Below, one piece after another: positions 7,279 through 14,514 of a stretch of 64,000 nucleotides of DNA; positions within the stretch are counted from its first letter, which is position 1; each line of letters opens with the position of its first letter. The DNA is taken from NCBI RefSeq assembly GCF_016862975.1, contig NZ_BONZ01000051.1:1-64000 (forward strand), written 5' to 3'. The position numbers were made by a program, and so were the translations under genes. The notes under the pieces were generated by a model. The model had not been told where the DNA came from, made no database searches, and worked only from the letters and a program-made list of their open reading frames with translations. Source of the stretch: Rugosimonospora africana (GTDB lineage Bacteria > Actinomycetota > Actinomycetes > Mycobacteriales > Micromonosporaceae).

Positions 7279-8802
7279 TCAGCCGCCGAGCGCCAGGGCG
7301 CGGGGCGGTGCCGTGAAGTCCCGGAACGGCAACGATGCCAGCCCATCCCGCTGGGTGGCCGCGACCGCGTTGACCACCTTGCCGACCTCACTCGTGCCGA
7401 ACCGGCAGGACAGGCAGCCGCCCCGGGCGGCGATGGCCGCCGTCGCCAACTGCGGACTCGCCACCACCATCGCGGTGCTGGCGTCGGAGCCACCGACGTC
7501 GGCGCCGACCTGACCCGAGACGGGCCGGCCCACGGTGGCGCGTACCGCGGCCGCCGGTACCGTCCCGGCACCACACCGGTCGCCGAACGCCGACCGGTCG
7601 CCCACCGGGCAGCGGCCGGCGTCCATCGCCGCGCGGGCCACCTCCGGCCGCAGCACCTGCCCGCACTTCGGGCCGACCGCCGCCACCGCCTTGCCGTCCA
7701 CGTCGGTCACCTGACGCACCGGCAACGGGTCGCAGTGCGTGCCGTCGGCGGCCAGGGTCGCGTACGCGTTCGCGAGTTCGAGCGGCGTCGTCTCCGACAG
7801 CCCGAGAGTGAACGATCCCCAGTTGGTCGCGTCGCGCGCGTACACCGCGTCGGCCTGGGAACTGAACGAGATGCCCAACAGGTGAGCGAGGGTGACCACG
7901 TTCTGCACACCGACCCGCTCCTCCAGCGGGACGAAGTAGGTCACCACGGAGTGGCCGAGCGCGTCCCACATCGTGCGCCGCCCGGACCGGTACGCGGGGT
8001 CGCCGACGTTGCTCGGGCACCAGTGGTTCCCGTCGCAGGCCACCGGTGCGCCCGGCGCGATGACGTACCGGGACTCATATCTGGGCTTGGTGTCGATCGG
8101 GTAGCTCAGCGGCATGCCCTTGTCCAGGGCGGCCGCCAGGACGAACATCATGAAGGTCGCACCCGCGGGCTCACCGGTGAACGTGGCGCCGCCAGCGGCC
8201 AGCGGCTGCGTGGTGTCCGGATATTCGGCGTCCGGTGCCCGGCGGCCGCTCGACGCGGCGGACGGGCTCGGTGCCGGCGCGGCGGGACGGAAGTTTCGGT
8301 TGGTGGCCATCGCCTCGACCCACCCGGTGCCGGGTTGAACCGACACCACACTCAGCGCCCGCGCGTCGCCGGTGGGCAACTGCTCCTCGACGTGCCGTTT
8401 CGCGGCCGCCTGCAGCGACACGTCCAGTGATGACACGATCCGGTATCCGCCGCCGCGCAGCCGGTCCGAGCGTTCCTTCGGGGTCGAGCCGAAGGCCGGC
8501 TGGTCGAGCCACCAGGCGACGAAGTAGGAACAGAAGGATCCCCAGTCGTTTTCCGGTATCCGGAGGCAGGCATCCGAGGGATCGGTGTCGAAGCGCGCGA
8601 TCAGCGTGCCGCCGTCGTTGGAGTACAGCTCGCTCGGGCGCACCACCGCGCTCGGGCTGGCGCTGGCGGTCGCCTGCGCGCCGTAGCTGGCCTCGGTGTC
8701 GTCACGCTGGACCCACCAAGACACGGCGCCGGCGACGACCGCCGCGCACACCGACAGCGTCAGAGCCACCCGCGTCGTGCTTCGTCGAGAATCGCTGGAC
8801 AC
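7279..8802 (-). CDS. penicillin-binding-protein transpeptidase-like protein, catalytic motifs lost
   Basis: The 507-residue product has one N-terminal membrane anchor (VALTLSVCAAVVAGAVSWW). Its region YRIVSSLDVSLQAAAKRHVE resembles the linker before the transpeptidase domain of class A PBPs, and a transpeptidase-like fold follows. The motif positions can be followed but are altered. The SxxK box reads GEPAGATFMMF where PBPs have GSTFKPF. The SxN box reads GHSVVTYF where SVNTYF is usual. The KTG box reads VSGQVGADVG where AGKTGT is usual. No glycosyltransferase domain is present. It is probably a non-catalytic, membrane-anchored relative. The GTG start at 8802 is set by GGGGAGG 6 nt upstream. 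It is divergent from the nucleotidyltransferase gene at 8915. Confidence 0.75.
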   Translation of the reverse strand: MSSDSRRSTTRVALTLSVCAAVVAGAVSWWVQRDDTEASYGAQATASASPSAVVRPSELYSNDGGTLIARFDTDPSDACLRIPENDWGSFCSYFVAWWLDQPAFGSTPKERSDRLRGGGYRIVSSLDVSLQAAAKRHVEEQLPTGDARALSVVSVQPGTGWVEAMATNRNFRPAAPAPSPSAASSGRRAPDAEYPDTTQPLAAGGATFTGEPAGATFMMFVLAAALDKGMPLSYPIDTKPRYESRYVIAPGAPVACDGNHWCPSNVGDPAYRSGRRTMWDALGHSVVTYFVPLEERVGVQNVVTLAHLLGISFSSQADAVYARDATNWGSFTLGLSETTPLELANAYATLAADGTHCDPLPVRQVTDVDGKAVAAVGPKCGQVLRPEVARAAMDAGRCPVGDRSAFGDRCGAGTVPAAAVRATVGRPVSGQVGADVGGSDASTAMVVASPQLATAAIAARGGCLSCRFGTSEVGKVVNAVAATQRDGLASLPFRDFTAPPRALALGG

Positions 8803-8902
8803 CGTGCACCTCCCCATGAACCGTGCGCCCAGTCGCGAGCGGATCGTACCGCCGCCGGCCGGCTCTCGGGGGAACCCCGACGGTGGCCAGGGACGCGGCC
8901 GG

Positions 8903-8908
8903 TACAGT
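8903..8908 (+). promoter_or_regulatory. -10 box of a leaderless promoter (TACAGT)
   Basis: TACAGT ends 6 nt before the ATG at 8915, which lacks a Shine-Dalgarno. Confidence 0.55.
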
Positions 8909-8914
8909 GCGGCA

Positions 8915-9790
8915 ATGTTCACCGTCGAGGACCGCGATCGCGTACGGGAGGGGCTGCTGTCGCTGGCGGCGGCCGACCCGGCCATCGGTGCGGCCGCGGT
9001 CATCGGTTCGTCCGCGTCCGGCGAGGCCGACCGGTGGTCGGACATCGACCTGGCGCTGTCGGTCGACGGTCCGCTGGACGCGGCTCTGGACCGCTGGACC
9101 GGCCTGCTGTACCGGGACTTCGCGGCCCGGCACCACTGGGACCTGCCGGTCGGCGGCACGGTCTACCGGGTGTTCCTGCTGCCCGGCTGGCTGGAGGTCG
9201 ACCTCGCGTTCGCGCCTGCGGGCGAGTTCGGCCCGCGCGGCCCGCACTGGCGCGTGGTCTACACCCGGGCTCAGGACGGCGAGGCGCCAGCACCGGTCGC
9301 GCGGCACGAACCCGCCGCCCGTCGCGAGGCCGCTGCCCCTCAAGAACCCCCCACCGGTCGCGAGCCCACCGCCCGGCAAGAACCCGCCCGGCAAGAGTCC
9401 GCCCGCCACGAGTCCACCGCGGTTTCCGAACGCGACCGGCTCGCCGGGCTCGCCTGGCACCACGCGCTGCACGCCCGGGTCAGCATCGAACGGCGCCGGG
9501 CCTTCCAGGCGGAGCACTGGGTCGGCGCGCTCCGCACCCAGGTGATCGCCCTGGCCTGCCTGCGCCTCGGGCACCCCACCGCCTACGCGAAGGGCGCCCA
9601 CCTGTTGCCGGCGGAGCTGACCGCACCGCTGGAAGCGACGCTGGTGCGGTCGCTGGACGAGAAGGAGCTGAGGCGCGCGTTGGGCGCCGCCCTCGCCGCG
9701 CTGGCCACCGAGATGAGAAGCAGCGACCCGGCCCTGGCCGAGCGACTCGCCCCGATGCTCACCGAACTCGACTCCCGACCGGCAAACTAG
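8915..9790 (+). CDS. nucleotidyltransferase-domain protein with internal low-complexity insert
   Basis: A 291-residue protein. The N-terminal nucleotidyltransferase motif is IGSSASGEADRWSDIDLAL (G-S-x13-D-x-D), near residue 30, and a third acidic strand appears as LEVDLAF. Residues ~130-180 are a low-complexity stretch of repeating R-x-E-P / R-Q-E / R-H-E units encoded by a degenerate DNA repeat. The C-terminal ~110 residues are helical (WHHALHARVSIERRR, LACLRLGHPTAYAKG), as in antibiotic nucleotidyltransferases and MNT-like proteins. The start is the ATG at 8915 behind a TACAGT box. The last four codons (PAN and the TAG stop) appear to come from the segment inserted next to it; the likely original end (MLTELDAR, TGA) survives at 11049-11075. 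Confidence 0.72.
   Translation: MFTVEDRDRVREGLLSLAAADPAIGAAAVIGSSASGEADRWSDIDLALSVDGPLDAALDRWTGLLYRDFAARHHWDLPVGGTVYRVFLLPGWLEVDLAFAPAGEFGPRGPHWRVVYTRAQDGEAPAPVARHEPAARREAAAPQEPPTGREPTARQEPARQESARHESTAVSERDRLAGLAWHHALHARVSIERRRAFQAEHWVGALRTQVIALACLRLGHPTAYAKGAHLLPAELTAPLEATLVRSLDEKELRRALGAALAALATEMRSSDPALAERLAPMLTELDSRPAN
9754..9777 (+). repeat. left copy of a 24-bp direct repeat (3' end of nucleotidyltransferase gene)
   Basis: This stretch encodes MLTELDSR at the end of the nucleotidyltransferase. It matches 22 of 24 bases at 11048-11071, on the other side of the phosphotransferase segment, where the same peptide end (MLTELDAR, then TGA) can still be read. Confidence 0.75.
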
Positions 9791-9816
9791 TGCCGTGGCA
9801 GGCAACGTTCGCCTCG
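9787..9816. repeat. left terminal inverted repeat
   Basis: Thirty bases starting with CTAGTGCCG and including CAGGCAACGTTCGCC. They are complementary to 10987-11016 with three mismatches. Confidence 0.75.
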
Positions 9817-9918
9817 TTGGCGGCGTGACTCCCATCCGACGATCTGAGGCAGTTCAGCTCGGACCGACGCCGTGCGGTTCTCTAGCCTCAGAACCAGTCC
9901 CCCAGCGCGGCTGCCGGA

Positions 9919-10890
9919 CTACGACGAGAGTTCAGCCCGGCGCGACCACCAGGCATCGGCGGCGGTCATTGCGTTCTCGGCCTCGTGGATGCCGTCGCCC
10001 ACGAGCCCCGCGGTGGCAGCCCAGTGCAGGGGTACAAGGGCTAGAGCCCCGGGGAGCCATCGGTGCTCGTCGCGAGTGAGCGGTTCCGGAGCCGTGCTTT
10101 CGTAGGCGTCGAGCAGTCGTCGCGGCTCGAGCAGTTCGCCGTCGCGTGCGACGTGGTGCAGGCTGACCGCGATGTCGTACAGCCGCTCCCTGACCCTCGC
10201 GAAATCCAGGTCGAAGGCGACCCATGAGCCGTCTGACAGTTCTCCCGCGTTGCCCAATTTGTAGTCCCCATGAATCGGAGTGCATGGCAGTTCGACCTCC
10301 TTCCGGAGCTTGGAGAGCTCGCCAGTCAGTTGGCGCATCCGATGCACGACCGGTTCGCTGCCGGGTCCGAGCCTGCGGCGTGTGAAGGCGACCGAGTAAC
10401 GCAGTTGGCCGAAGGTTCTGTGGTCGTCGAAGGGTTCGGGCGGACTGGGCTCCCAGACTGTTTTGAGCGCGGTGTGAAGGCGTCCGAGCTCCTCGAATAG
10501 GCGGAGGTAGGAGTCCTCGTCCGCCCGTGGCTGCACATGATCGATGAATTCCTCAATCTCAGCCCAGCGATCTGCGACCCTCAGGAGGTCGCAGCCGGAA
10601 CTCGGAATCGGCCGAGCGACGCGGACTTGCGTCCGCTGGAGCCGCTCCCGCAGGCGCCGCAGTCCCGCGACCCGCCCGCGGCGGACCCAGGGCCTGTGAA
10701 CCCGAAGGACAACCGGCGGCTCAGCGTCTATCCGCAGGTTGAGGTTGAACCCACCGCCGATGTCTGCCCATCCGGCCCCGCGCGCGACGCGGGCGATCAG
10801 GGCCGAGACAGCCGGGTCATCTGGGCTGACTCTAGGTCCGAACCAGCGCGGCAAGGGAGGAGGAGAGGTCGAAGCTTCGATTCCGGTCAT
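9919..10890 (-). CDS. aminoglycoside-phosphotransferase-family kinase
   Basis: The 323-residue product has the APH/choline-kinase fold. The catalytic loop is PIHGDYKLGNAG (H-G-D-x4-N) and the metal-binding Asp is in WVAFDLDFARV, both in the second half. The N-lobe has the beta-strand NLNLRIDAEPPVVLRVHRP. The family phosphorylates aminoglycosides, macrolides or small metabolites such as homoserine; the substrate cannot be read from the sequence. The ATG at 10890 was chosen because GGAGGG lies 8 nt upstream. Base composition is lower in G+C than in flanking genes, and the gene sits alone between terminal inverted repeats, so it was probably acquired by transfer. Confidence 0.78.
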   Translation of the reverse strand: MTGIEASTSPPPLPRWFGPRVSPDDPAVSALIARVARGAGWADIGGGFNLNLRIDAEPPVVLRVHRPWVRRGRVAGLRRLRERLQRTQVRVARPIPSSGCDLLRVADRWAEIEEFIDHVQPRADEDSYLRLFEELGRLHTALKTVWEPSPPEPFDDHRTFGQLRYSVAFTRRRLGPGSEPVVHRMRQLTGELSKLRKEVELPCTPIHGDYKLGNAGELSDGSWVAFDLDFARVRERLYDIAVSLHHVARDGELLEPRRLLDAYESTAPEPLTRDEHRWLPGALALVPLHWAATAGLVGDGIHEAENAMTAADAWWSRRAELSS

Positions 10891-10986
10891 GCCAATGGCC
10901 CTCCAGCGCACCCGACGAAGGGTCCGCCGGCGAACCCATCCTCCTCGACGCGCGTCGATCGTGTCACGCATTTGCCGTTGCAGGGA

Positions 10987-11016
10987 CGGGGCGAACGTTG
11001 CCTGACGCGGCACTAG
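10987..11016. repeat. right terminal inverted repeat
   Basis: This is the inverted partner of 9787-9816 (27 of 30 bases pair). It contains GGCGAACGTTGCCTG and ends GGCACTAG. Confidence 0.75.
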
Positions 11017-11047
11017 ACCGGCCAAACAGGTCCGGCCAGACAACGAA

Positions 11048-11071
11048 GATGCTGACCGAACTCGACGCCCG
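11048..11071 (+). repeat. right copy of the 24-bp direct repeat (remnant of a gene 3' end)
   Basis: It reads ATG CTG ACC GAA CTC GAC GCC CGC TGA in the frame of the nucleotidyltransferase, i.e. a plausible original C-terminus MLTELDAR cut off from its gene by the inverted-repeat segment. Confidence 0.7.
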
Positions 11072-11173
11072 CTGAGCCCGACCGCTCGCGGTCCCCGGAA
11101 ATTCGGTTGCCGGCGCTTTCGGCCGCGCTCTAGCGTTGCGGGCATGTTCGCCACGGTTGGCTTCGCGCGGCCC

Positions 11174-11189
11174 GCAGGCAGCTGCCTGC
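11174..11189. promoter_or_regulatory. perfect 16-bp palindrome, possible operator
   Basis: GCAGGCAGCTGCCTGC lies in the 484-bp gap between the phosphotransferase start (10890) and the EF-Tu start (11375), about 185 bp upstream of the latter. It has the symmetry of a dimeric regulator site. No regulator gene is adjacent, so this is only suggestive. Confidence 0.35.
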
Positions 11190-11231
11190 CGGGCGCCGCC
11201 GCCGTGTGCGCAGGACTGGCACGGCTGGATA

Positions 11232-11279
11232 GCTGACCCTTCTCCCCAGGCAGCAGAACCAGGGAGAAGGGTGTCAGCT
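11232..11279. promoter_or_regulatory. leader hairpin upstream of the EF-Tu-like gene
   Basis: CCCTTCTCCC (11237-11246) pairs with GGGAGAAGGG (11262-11271), and AGCTGA/TCAGCT extends the stem with a small bulge. It ends about 95 nt before the EF-Tu ATG, so it would lie in the mRNA leader if transcription starts upstream. It could be an attenuator, or a terminator for read-through from the left. Confidence 0.45.
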
Positions 11280-11374
11280 CGTCGTTCTGGCGCGGTCTCC
11301 CACACATTGCGGAGTGGCGCCCGCCCGCGCACGCCGTCCCGCCACCAGTCATGCCCGTCTCGGGAGCAGTCACC

Positions 11375-12562
11375 ATGGCCAAGAGCCAGTTCATGCGTAC
11401 CAAGCCACACCTCAACATCGGCACGATGGGACACGTCGACCACGGCAAGACCACCCTGACCGCCGCGATGACGAAGATCCTGGCCGACCGGGACCCGGCC
11501 GCCAACCGGTTCGTGTCCTTCGACCGGATCGACCGAGCACCGGAGGAGATCACCCGGGGCATCACGATCAACATCGCGCACGTCGAGTACGAGACCGCGA
11601 CCCGGCACTACGCCCACGTGGACATGCCGGGCCACGCCGACTACGTGAAGAACATGATCACCGGTGCGGCTCAGGTCGACGGTGCGATCCTGGTCGTCTC
11701 CGCGCTCGACGGTGCGATGCCGCAGACTCGCGAGCACGTGCTGTTGGCCCGCCGGGTCGGCGTGCCGTACCTGGTGGTCGCGCTGAACAAGGCCGACGCG
11801 GTTGCCGACGGCGAACTGCTCGACCTGGTCGAGCTGGAGGTGCGCGAACTGCTGTCGTCGTACGGGTTTCCGGGCGAGGAGGTACCGGTGGTCCGGGTGT
11901 CGGCGCTGCGTGCCCTGCAGGGCGAGCCGCGCTGGGTACAGTCCATTGTGGACCTGCTCGACGCGGCCGACCGGTACGTGCCCGTCCCGCCCCGCGAGCT
12001 GGCCGAGCCGTTCCTGATGCCGGTGGAGAACGTGCTCACGATCTCCGGCCGGGGCACCGTGGTGACCGGGGCGGTCGAGCGCGGCGAACTGGCCGTGGGC
12101 GAGCCGGTGGAGGTCGTCGGCCTAGGCCCGACACTGTCCACTGTGGCCACCGGCCTGGAGACGTTCGGCAGGTCGCTCGACCGGGCCCAGGCCGGCGACG
12201 ACGCCGCGGTGCTGCTGCGCGGGATCCGGCGCGGCCAGGTACGGCGTGGCCAGGTGGTCACGGTACCGGGCAGTGTCCGGCCGCACCGGCGCTTCCGCGC
12301 CCAGCTGTACGCGCTGACCACGGGCGAGGGCGGGCGGCACACGCCGTTCTTCGCCAACTACCGGCCACAGTTCTACTTCCGTACCGCCGACGTACCCGGC
12401 TCGGTGGACCTGGGCGGGCTGTCCATGGTCATGCCGGGCGACACGGTGGAGATGGGTGTGGAGCTGGGCAGTCCGGTCGCGATGGACCCCGGGCTCGGCT
12501 TCGCCGTACGCGAGGGCGGTCACACCGTGGCGGCCGGCACCGTGACGGACGTGCTCGACTGA
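11375..12562 (+). CDS. tuf: divergent stand-alone elongation factor Tu
   Basis: The 395-residue product is full length for EF-Tu with all three domains. G1 is GHVDHGKTT, switch I keeps RGITI, G3 is DMPGHADY (housekeeping EF-Tu has DCPGHADY) and G4 is NKAD. Domain 2 starts [17 protein letters not shown] and domain 3 ends [16 protein letters not shown]. The usual neighbours (rpsL, rpsG, fusA) are absent, and the protein differs from the canonical sequence at many otherwise fixed positions. It is therefore probably a second, specialised copy like tuf3 in Streptomyces or the elfamycin-resistant EF-Tu of producers. Start ATG 11375 has GGGAG upstream; a strong terminator follows. Confidence 0.88.
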   Translation: MAKSQFMRTKPHLNIGTMGHVDHGKTTLTAAMTKILADRDPAANRFVSFDRIDRAPEEITRGITINIAHVEYETATRHYAHVDMPGHADYVKNMITGAAQVDGAILVVSALDGAMPQTREHVLLARRVGVPYLVVALNKADAVADGELLDLVELEVRELLSSYGFPGEEVPVVRVSALRALQGEPRWVQSIVDLLDAADRYVPVPPRELAEPFLMPVENVLTISGRGTVVTGAVERGELAVGEPVEVVGLGPTLSTVATGLETFGRSLDRAQAGDDAAVLLRGIRRGQVRRGQVVTVPGSVRPHRRFRAQLYALTTGEGGRHTPFFANYRPQFYFRTADVPGSVDLGGLSMVMPGDTVEMGVELGSPVAMDPGLGFAVREGGHTVAAGTVTDVLD

Positions 12563-12617
12563 GCGCAGTCGGAGCCGGGCCTCGGCGGGGGCGAGCACAG
12601 CCCACGCAAGCGCAGAG

Positions 12618-12656
12618 GACGGGCGTCCTCCGGACACCGGCCGGAGGACGCCCGTC
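12618..12656 (+). terminator. strong terminator hairpin after tuf
   Basis: GACGGGCGTCCTCCGG (12618-12633) pairs perfectly over 16 bp with 12641-12656 across a 7-nt loop. It starts 56 nt after the EF-Tu stop and ends before the next gene's promoter. Confidence 0.75.
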
Positions 12657-12675
12657 GCCGCGTGCGCGTGGACGC

Positions 12676-12681
12676 TACGGT
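12676..12681 (+). promoter_or_regulatory. -10 box of a leaderless promoter (TACGGT)
   Basis: TACGGT ends 7 nt before the GTG at 12689. It lies just after the EF-Tu terminator. Confidence 0.55.
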
Positions 12682-12688
12682 GTCGCTC

Positions 12689-13933
12689 GTGAGCGGACTG
12701 CGGGTGGCGGTGGCCGGCGCCGGACTGGGCGGGCTGTGCCTGGCACAGGGCTTGGCGCGCGCCGGCGTGCGGGTCGACGTCCACGAGCGCGATCCCGAGC
12801 TCAACGCGCGGCGGCAGGGGTACCGGCTGCACGTGGACAGCCGCGCGGGCCTGGCCCTGCGGGACTGCCTGCCGCCGGAGTTGTTCGAGCTGTTCATGGC
12901 GACCACCGGCCGGCCGGGCACCACGTTCACCGTGCTGTCCTCCGGGCTGCGGGTGCTGCACGAGACGCGCGGCGACCCGCACCGCCCCGAGGACGATCCG
13001 GCGCGTCTGTCCACATCGGTCAACCGGCAGACCCTGCGCGAGATCCTGTTCGCCGGCATCGAGGACCGAGTCCACTTCGGACACGAACTCGCCGGCTTCG
13101 CGCACGACGGGGACGGTGTGCGGCTACGGTTCACCGACGGTTCGACGGCGGCCGCCGACGTGCTGGTCGGCGCGGACGGCGTCAACTCGGTGGTCCGCCG
13201 CCGGTACCTGCCGGACGCGCGGATCGAGGACACCGGATCCCGGTGCGTGTACGGCCGGACGGCGCTCAACGAGTCGAACCTTCCACTGGTACCGGCGCCG
13301 ATGCACGACGGGTTCACCGCCGTCGTCGGTGGGCGGATCGGCATGGCGGCGGGCCTCGTCCGGTTCCGCCGCCGCCCGCCGGAGGCCGCCGCCGCCATCG
13401 CGCCGGGCGTGGCGCTCAGCGCTGCCGGCGACTATCTGATGTGGGCGATCTCGGCCCAGCGCGACGCTTTCCCGCTGCCGGACGAGCGGATGGGCGAGCT
13501 GGACGCGGCCGCGCTGCACGATGTCGCGACCGCGATGGTCCGATCCTGGCACCCGGACCTGCGCGCACTGGTGGGTCGGGCGGATGTGGCCGAGACGTTC
13601 TTCATCCGGGTACGCAGTTCGGTCCCGGTACCCGCCTGGGAACCCAGCCGCGTGACGGTCCTCGGCGACGCCATCCACGCGATGAGTCCGGCGCGCGGCT
13701 CGGGGGCGAACACCGCGATGCGGGACGCCGCCGTGCTGTGCCGGGCCCTCACGGACGCGGCCGGCGACTCGGCCGGGCTGGTGGCGGCCATCGGCGGGTA
13801 CGAGGAACGGATGCGCGACTACGGTTTCGCGGCGGTCGCCGCCTCCCGCGAAGCGGAGGCGACAATGGCACGGCGCGGACGCGGCCTGTGGCTGTGGCTG
13901 TTCGACCACCTGCCCCGGCGTCCGGACCGCTGA
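12689..13933 (+). CDS. FAD-dependent monooxygenase (PHBH family)
   Basis: The 414-residue product has the flavoprotein hydroxylase layout. The dinucleotide fold VAVAGAGLGGLCLAQGLARAG is at the very N-terminus. A DG motif region (VLVGADGVNSVVRRRYLP) lies near residue 170. The FAD ribityl site GDAIHAMSPARGSGANTA is near residue 330. Such enzymes hydroxylate aromatic or polyketide substrates, often in secondary metabolism or drug inactivation (for example TetX-like and rifampicin monooxygenases). The substrate here is unknown. The start is the GTG at 12689, nine codons inside the longest frame, because it puts the Rossmann strand at the N-terminus and follows a TACGGT box. The next gene is convergent. 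Confidence 0.82.
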   Translation: MSGLRVAVAGAGLGGLCLAQGLARAGVRVDVHERDPELNARRQGYRLHVDSRAGLALRDCLPPELFELFMATTGRPGTTFTVLSSGLRVLHETRGDPHRPEDDPARLSTSVNRQTLREILFAGIEDRVHFGHELAGFAHDGDGVRLRFTDGSTAAADVLVGADGVNSVVRRRYLPDARIEDTGSRCVYGRTALNESNLPLVPAPMHDGFTAVVGGRIGMAAGLVRFRRRPPEAAAAIAPGVALSAAGDYLMWAISAQRDAFPLPDERMGELDAAALHDVATAMVRSWHPDLRALVGRADVAETFFIRVRSSVPVPAWEPSRVTVLGDAIHAMSPARGSGANTAMRDAAVLCRALTDAAGDSAGLVAAIGGYEERMRDYGFAAVAASREAEATMARRGRGLWLWLFDHLPRRPDR

Positions 13934-13959
13934 CCGGCACCAGCAGGCCGCACCACTGC

Positions 13960-14514
13960 CTACAGAATGATCCAGTAGCGCCGCTTGATGCCCGCGCCGG
14001 TGGTGCGGACGTCCTCCAAGACGCCACCATTGCGCTCGATGCTGCGCGCCGATCCGACATTGTCGTCATCGCAGGTGACGAGGACCCGATCCAGACCGAG
14101 CGCGCGGGCCTCGAGGAGAACCGTCCCGAGGGCCCAGGTGGCCAAGCCACGTCTCCGGGCGGAGGGCCGGATGCTGTAGCCGATGTGTCCGCCGACATCA
14201 AGCAGAAGAGCGTTCAAATAGTGCCGTAGATCGATAGCTCCCAAATAGCTGTCGCCCTCGACGATCCACCAGTGGGTGGCATGGACGCGCCCTTCTCCCA
14301 CGGCAACTGACCGGTCCGACTGCTGCCGCAGTCGCTCGACCCACGCCGCGAAAACCTCGGGGCTGTCGAGGTCGGCTTCGGGTGCGAGACGCAAGCCGCT
14401 CCCGTCCTGGTGGGCACCTGGAGACCACTCGTCACGCGCCGCGAGCCACGAGGACATGAGACGACCTGTGGGTGTGATCAGTTCAGGCATGCGGGCGATC
14501 ATATAATTGATCAT
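13960..14514 (-). CDS. GNAT-family N-acetyltransferase (RimJ/RimL-like)
   Basis: A 184-residue acetyltransferase. The core is GHIGYSIRPSARRRGLATWAL (strand 4 and the acetyl-CoA loop R-R-R-G-L-A), followed by LGLDRVLVTCDDDNVGSARSIERNGG, typical of this group, where the N-x-x-S stretch lines the active site. The start ATG at 14514 overlaps the stop of the MFS gene (ATGA at 14511-14514), so the two are probably translated together, possibly as an export plus modification pair. In-frame ATGs at 14502 and 14490 are alternatives. Acceptor unknown. Confidence 0.8.
   Translation of the reverse strand: MINYMIARMPELITPTGRLMSSWLAARDEWSPGAHQDGSGLRLAPEADLDSPEVFAAWVERLRQQSDRSVAVGEGRVHATHWWIVEGDSYLGAIDLRHYLNALLLDVGGHIGYSIRPSARRRGLATWALGTVLLEARALGLDRVLVTCDDDNVGSARSIERNGGVLEDVRTTGAGIKRRYWIIL

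Larger units (their letters stand above)
9778..11026. mobile_element. putative mobile cassette: inverted-repeat-bounded segment carrying a phosphotransferase gene
   Basis: Imperfect terminal inverted repeats of 30 bp (27/30 matching) bound 9787-11016. The left one begins CTAGTGCCGTGGCAGGCAAC; the right one, read on the minus strand, begins CTAGTGCCGCGTCAGGCAAC. Directly outside both lies ACCGGC(C)AAA (9778-9786 and 11017-11026), which looks like a target duplication with one base gained or lost. The only gene inside is the phosphotransferase at 9919-10890, whose codons are visibly less G+C-biased than the neighbours'. No transposase is present, so any movement would need one supplied in trans. 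Confidence 0.55.

Noticed and set aside
9754-11071. 24-bp repeat as a target-site duplication
   Set aside because: It is separated from the inverted repeats on the right by over 20 bp and is too long for a usual duplication. The abutting 9/10-bp repeat is a better candidate.
11314-14229. 971-residue plus-strand open frame
   Set aside because: It is an out-of-frame shadow of tuf and the monooxygenase gene.
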